In this document: piece after piece, positions 60,937 through 64,000 of the stretch
Position numbering within the stretch: the stretch's first letter is position 1
Layout: every line of letters begins with the position of its first letter
From: Ferrimicrobium sp.
GTDB lineage: Bacteria; Actinomycetota; Acidimicrobiia; Acidimicrobiales; Acidimicrobiaceae
DNA: 64,000 nucleotides
Assembly: GCF_027319265.1 (NCBI RefSeq)
Contig: NZ_DAHVNP010000028.1
Span: forward strand, 1 to 64,000
Direction: 5' to 3'
Notes under the pieces: model-generated
Told to the model about the DNA's origin: nothing
Seen by the model: only the letters and a program-made list of their open reading frames with translations
Databases searched by the model: none
Position numbers and translations under genes: made by a program

Positions 60937-62118
60937 ATGTCACGCAACCCAAAGCAATCACCGCTCCAACCTGAGAGTATGGCTGCGGTTCGAGCCCGTC
61001 GAGTCCATTCAGTGAAGTGGCAGCGCTATCCCCTCGACGTTGTGCCAGCCTGGGTCGCCGACATGGACTTTCCACCACCAGCACAAGCCCTTGAATCGGG
61101 TATCGAACTGCTCCGCAACGGCGATACCGGCTACCCATCTTCAGATCTCGGTTCCAGCTATGAAGCGGCATATCAGATGTGGTGCAAGGAGAGCTTTGGG
61201 ACACAACCGCACCCACTGAGGACCGTCGCCGATGTCGTCGCCGCCCTACGCATCGTGGTGATGGCTGTGACCGATCCAGGGGCGGGAGTCATCGTTTTGA
61301 CGCCGAGCTACCCACCCTTCTTCAGTGTGGTCAAGGATGCACAACGGGAACTCATGGAGGTCCCAATGTCCAAGGTTGACCAACAGTATCGCATCGACCT
61401 CGAACGACTCTCCACGACTGCCGCTGACCCACGGGCACAGGCGATGATTTTGTGCAACCCACAGAATCCGACTGGACGCATCTTTACAAGATCTGAGCTT
61501 GCTGCCATCGCTACTATCGCCGACCGAGAGCACCTCACCGTCATCGCCGATGAGATCCACCAGGATCTCCTGAGTCACGGTAGCACCCACATCCCCTTTG
61601 CATCACTCGAGAATGAGAGCGCCTCCCGCGCGATCGTGCTCTCATCGCCGTCCAAATCCTTCAACATCGCCGGGCTGAAGGTTGCACACATCGAGCTACC
61701 AAGTGACCGAGCACAAAGGGCCCGACTCAAAGCGAGTCCCCTCCTCGCACTCTCTCAGGCGACTCCTATCGGCCTCGCCGTTGGAGCCGAGGCATACGAG
61801 ACCCAGCGCAGCTGGTTAGATGAGGTCCGCCACGTCATCGATGACAACTTTACCGTGATGGAAAAGAGCTACGCCAACCATGAACTTGTATCCTTCACCC
61901 ATCGCGAGGGTACTTATCTGCTCTGGGGAGAACTCCATCGATTACCAGAGAACCAATCGGCCTACGAGTTCCTCCTTGATCGTGGGCGACTTGGAGTCGG
62001 CGCAGGAGAGGACTACTTGCCAGGCGCCCCTCAGTTCTTCCGCCTCAACCTCGCCGCCTGGCCATCAACTATCACCGCCATCATCGAAAGGATCAACGAT
62101 GCGCTCGGTACCCTCTAG
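60937..62118 (+). CDS. PLP-dependent C-S lyase/aminotransferase, MalY/PatB type
   Basis: The 393-residue fold-type I PLP enzyme begins with the PatB/MalY signature (SVKWQRYP, VVPAWVADMDF, about 25-45). NPQNPTGRIFTRSEL (about 173-187) and ADEIHQDLL (about 205-213) bind the cofactor, and the Schiff-base Lys lies in LSSPSKSFNIAGLK (about 235-248). PatB/MalY enzymes split cystathionine or cysteine, releasing a thiol or sulfide. The ArsR-type regulator gene overlaps its end. The ribosome site is weak, so a leaderless start is possible. Confidence 0.88.
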   Translation: MSRNPKQSPLQPESMAAVRARRVHSVKWQRYPLDVVPAWVADMDFPPPAQALESGIELLRNGDTGYPSSDLGSSYEAAYQMWCKESFGTQPHPLRTVADVVAALRIVVMAVTDPGAGVIVLTPSYPPFFSVVKDAQRELMEVPMSKVDQQYRIDLERLSTTAADPRAQAMILCNPQNPTGRIFTRSELAAIATIADREHLTVIADEIHQDLLSHGSTHIPFASLENESASRAIVLSSPSKSFNIAGLKVAHIELPSDRAQRARLKASPLLALSQATPIGLAVGAEAYETQRSWLDEVRHVIDDNFTVMEKSYANHELVSFTHREGTYLLWGELHRLPENQSAYEFLLDRGRLGVGAGEDYLPGAPQFFRLNLAAWPSTITAIIERINDALGTL

Positions 62119-62491
62119 ATCGTCAAAGTCCACACTCGTCCAGGCACAGAGGACACTCGTCCATGCCGAAGATATCCCCCATCTTGCCCGTTTCTTCTCC
62201 GCGCTCGCCGATCCGACGCGACTCAAGCTCCTCGTTGCCATCTATTCAGCTGGTCGCCTCGGAGCGACAGAGTGTGTGAAGGCATCGGGGCTCTCGCAGG
62301 GACGGACATCGGTGCACTTGAGCTGCCTCACCGCTTGTGGGTTGATAGCTCAAGAACGCGTCGGGCGTCGCAAGTACTACCGAATTGCGAATCCAACCGT
62401 CCCGGAGATCCTCCAGCTGTCGAATGCCGTAGTCGATGACAATATCACGGCCATCCAAGGATGCCGAGCCGCTCAACCAACCGCCTCCTGA
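62099..62491 (+). CDS. ArsR-family metal regulator, CmtR-like
   Basis: The winged-helix core RFFSALADPTRLKLLVAIY, then LSQGRTSVHLSCLTACGLIAQERV (in parts) and GRRKYYRI, is typical of ArsR/SmtB repressors. The Cys pair in the SCLTACGL segment, with a third Cys close to the C-terminus (IQGCRAA), matches the Cys57-Cys61-Cys102 metal site of CmtR, the Cd(II)/Pb(II) sensor of mycobacteria. It starts at ATG 62099, 20 bases inside the end of the PatB-like gene (130 residues), so the two are coupled. It may control that gene in response to soft metals. Confidence 0.83.
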   Translation: MRSVPSRSSKSTLVQAQRTLVHAEDIPHLARFFSALADPTRLKLLVAIYSAGRLGATECVKASGLSQGRTSVHLSCLTACGLIAQERVGRRKYYRIANPTVPEILQLSNAVVDDNITAIQGCRAAQPTAS

Positions 62492-63027
62492 CACCGTGTC
62501 GTTGTGGGGCGCATTGACGGTTTCTCCACGATCGTCCCTGCATCGCGTAGCAGTCTCCTCGATCACCCTTGGACAGCGCTTTGCCTAGAGGGACCGACGG
62601 CAGTTGTTCTTTGATGACCCTCTCGCCACCACAACGTCAAGATGCAAGGGGATCCGCACGGATCTCGGCACAGGGTTTTGTGGCTAGAAATCCTCACAAC
62701 AAGCTGATCCGGTCCTTGGTTCAGGGGCACAGAACAGTCTCCCAACGCTGGGTTGGTCGTCTGCATCCTGAGTGCCACCACCCAACGTCCCCACGCCCCG
62801 GGGGCCCACTTGGGTAGCAAGCAACAAAGGCTCATCTCAGACGTACCGTGGACTCTGGCCAATGCATTCTAGCCCAAGGGTACCACTCCGGATACCTCAC
62901 CATCGACCGCCAGAGATCGGGTCGTGAACCACTGAATCCCCAATCCGATCACGGCTTCTGGCTCTCCCAACCCCTGCTATCAGTCGGGATTCAGCACCGC
63001 TTTCCCTGGACCGGCACGACGCACTGC
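62492..63027. other. Intergenic stretch, no gene seen
   Basis: About 536 bases between the ArsR gene and the convergent TetR gene. The plus frames at 62569 and 62848 and the minus frame at 62563-62862 have skewed composition and no motifs or ribosome sites. No strong hairpin was found by eye. Confidence 0.35.
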
Positions 63028-63615
63028 CTACGCAGGAGCATCCCCACGCGAGAACAGACCTCCCCGGTTGATGAGTACGAGGGATGTAACCAACTCATCG
63101 ACAAAGTCACCGCCTTCGACTGACCACCGATCAAGCACCGTCTCCGCCACCATGAAGAGGGTGTTCGCGATGAGCGCTACCCGCGGATTCGTCGCCTCTG
63201 TCCCAAGCCGTTCAGCGATGATCGGGCGCAGTCGAACCGCCGACTCCCATCCATCGATCAGCCAACGAGCGCGTAATGAGGGCGTGGTAGCGAGCAAGCG
63301 TAGTAATTGCCGGTCACGCTCGACGTTACCATCGGCCTCGGATGAACGAAAGACCACCTGCACCGACTCAAGGAGCTCTTCCTCCTTTGGCCGGACCGCA
63401 AGCGAACCCAACAATTTATCCACCTTCAACCAAAGAAAACTCATCACCACCTCATCCTTGGTGGCAAAGTAACGAAAGAAGGTCCGCGGTGAGATTCCGG
63501 CAGCTTGGGCGATCTCCTCCACCGTGGTCTGGTCGAAACCTTTCAGAACAAAGAGTTCGGCCGCCGCCTCCGTCAACATCATGCGCGTGCGTTCCTTGCG
63601 CTCCTCAATCGTCAT
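63028..63615 (-). CDS. TetR family transcriptional regulator
   Basis: The 195-residue protein has the TetR helix-turn-helix TTVEEIAQAAGISPRTFFRYF (residues 29-49, cited in parts), followed by ATKDEVVMSFLW. The C-terminal ligand domain is about 140 residues and of the MftR-like/AcrR-like type without recognisable ligand residues. It stands alone between intergenic stretches, and a partial plus-strand membrane gene follows. It might control that gene or the DHA2 pump at 59071. Confidence 0.85.
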   Translation of the reverse strand: MTIEERKERTRMMLTEAAAELFVLKGFDQTTVEEIAQAAGISPRTFFRYFATKDEVVMSFLWLKVDKLLGSLAVRPKEEELLESVQVVFRSSEADGNVERDRQLLRLLATTPSLRARWLIDGWESAVRLRPIIAERLGTEATNPRVALIANTLFMVAETVLDRWSVEGGDFVDELVTSLVLINRGGLFSRGDAPA

Positions 63616-63804
63616 AGGGGAACTCTATTCCTACCTACCGCACAGGCAGGCCATTGGCGAATCCTCCCCCACCACGGCAGGTCGCTCAACCCCGATCAAC
63701 CGGTACTGGTGACCCTACCAGCTCCGCTGTCGCCCGCACCATAGAGGGACTGAGGCCCAAGACCGGGAGGCACCAAGATCCCATCCCGCTAGGCTGGCCA
63801 GGGT

Positions 63805-64000
63805 ATGGCCGCTCCACTCTCTAAACGCGAACGCCAGATAGGTTTTGGCATCGTAGCACTCACTGCGATCGCTTACATCGCCATCTGGACTCCTGTGATC
63901 ATCGGCAAAGTGAAGCCAGCCAAGAACCCATCCTTTCTCGACAACCCAGCCGTTGCCATTACGGAAGGGCTTGCACTCATGGCCATTACCGCCTTCATGA
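63805..64000 (+). CDS. Start of a membrane protein (3' truncated by window edge)
   Basis: From ATG 63805 an open frame runs to the window end, giving about 65 residues: a basic N-terminus (LSKRERQIG), a hydrophobic helix at about 13-34 (IVALTAIAYIAIWTPVIIG), a polar loop with KPAKNPSF, and the beginning of a second helix. It looks like a multi-pass membrane protein. No ribosome site is visible before the ATG, so the start is leaderless or misplaced. The family cannot be told. Confidence 0.55.
   Translation, partial: MAAPLSKRERQIGFGIVALTAIAYIAIWTPVIIGKVKPAKNPSFLDNPAVAITEGLALMAITAFM

Noticed and set aside
63342-63744. Plus-strand frames over the TetR gene
   Set aside because: They are antisense shadows with Pro/Ser-rich composition over a clear minus-strand TetR protein.

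Overview
The window looks like a chromosome segment of an acidophilic actinobacterium of the class Acidimicrobiia (relatives of Ferrimicrobium, Acidimicrobium or Acidithrix). This is inference from gene content: htpX with pspAB, a PPOX-type F420-dependent oxidoreductase, DUF3048 and DUF512 proteins, AroH-type chorismate mutase, many TTG/GTG starts, a small sulfur-oxidation cluster and several c-di-GMP proteins. No 16S rRNA is present, so the genus cannot be fixed.

Layout. 1-1.3 kb: accessory genes (end of an unknown gene, DUF6036-like nucleotidyltransferase, a chimeric small gene) against the 3' end of tRNA-Pro(GGG). 1.4-12.5 kb: mostly housekeeping genes (soluble chemoreceptor-like protein, MBL hydrolase, acyl-CoA carboxylase beta, der, DUF512, ispH, plsC, cmk, htpX, pspAB). 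12.9-18.1 kb: a more A+T-rich accessory stretch with a membrane GGDEF-EAL protein, a decayed IS1595-type element with intact ends and target duplication, and a two-gene unit of an S-adenosylmethionine-decarboxylase-like protein and a GNAT/LuxI-like acyltransferase. 18.6-21.2 kb: an SDR and an aldolase/CMD/MarR operon with a palindromic operator. 21.2-29.3 kb: a long, tightly overlapping minus-strand run aroA-aroH-rluB-scpB-scpA-GNAT-glcF-glcE-glcD. 29.4-34.1 kb: SDR, HD-domain dNTPase-like protein, acyl-CoA ligase, pyrB. 34.4-36.5 kb: an SQR-like flavoprotein, a DsrC/TusE-like protein and DsrE2. 37-38.4 kb: a GGDEF protein.

38.6-46.0 kb holds a phenylacetate-pathway-like cluster (thiolase, PaaI, TetR, PaaG, MaoC, PaaF, PaaH). 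Its first gene encodes a ribonucleotide-reductase-R2-like diiron protein that has Cys at the radical-tyrosine position. Divergent from it is a ferredoxin-FAD-NAD reductase, and a palindromic operator lies between them. This resembles a two-component diiron oxygenase feeding a CoA-ester pathway without paaABC. 46.4-53 kb: hydrolase, putA, MFS-F420-sirtuin operon. 53.0-53.4 kb: two direct repeats, each carrying a strong hairpin; the second supplies the stop codon of an orphan N6-adenine methyltransferase. 55-58.3 kb: DUF3048 protein and two overlapping EAL genes, one intact and one degenerate. 58.5 kb: tRNA-Val(CAC). 59-64 kb: DHA2 efflux pump, PatB-like lyase with a CmtR-like ArsR regulator, TetR, and the start of a membrane protein.

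The two parts most worth following up are the SAM-decarboxylase-like/acyltransferase pair (16.8-18.1 kb) and the R2-like oxygenase cluster (38.6-46.0 kb). No CRISPR array, rRNA or replication origin was seen.
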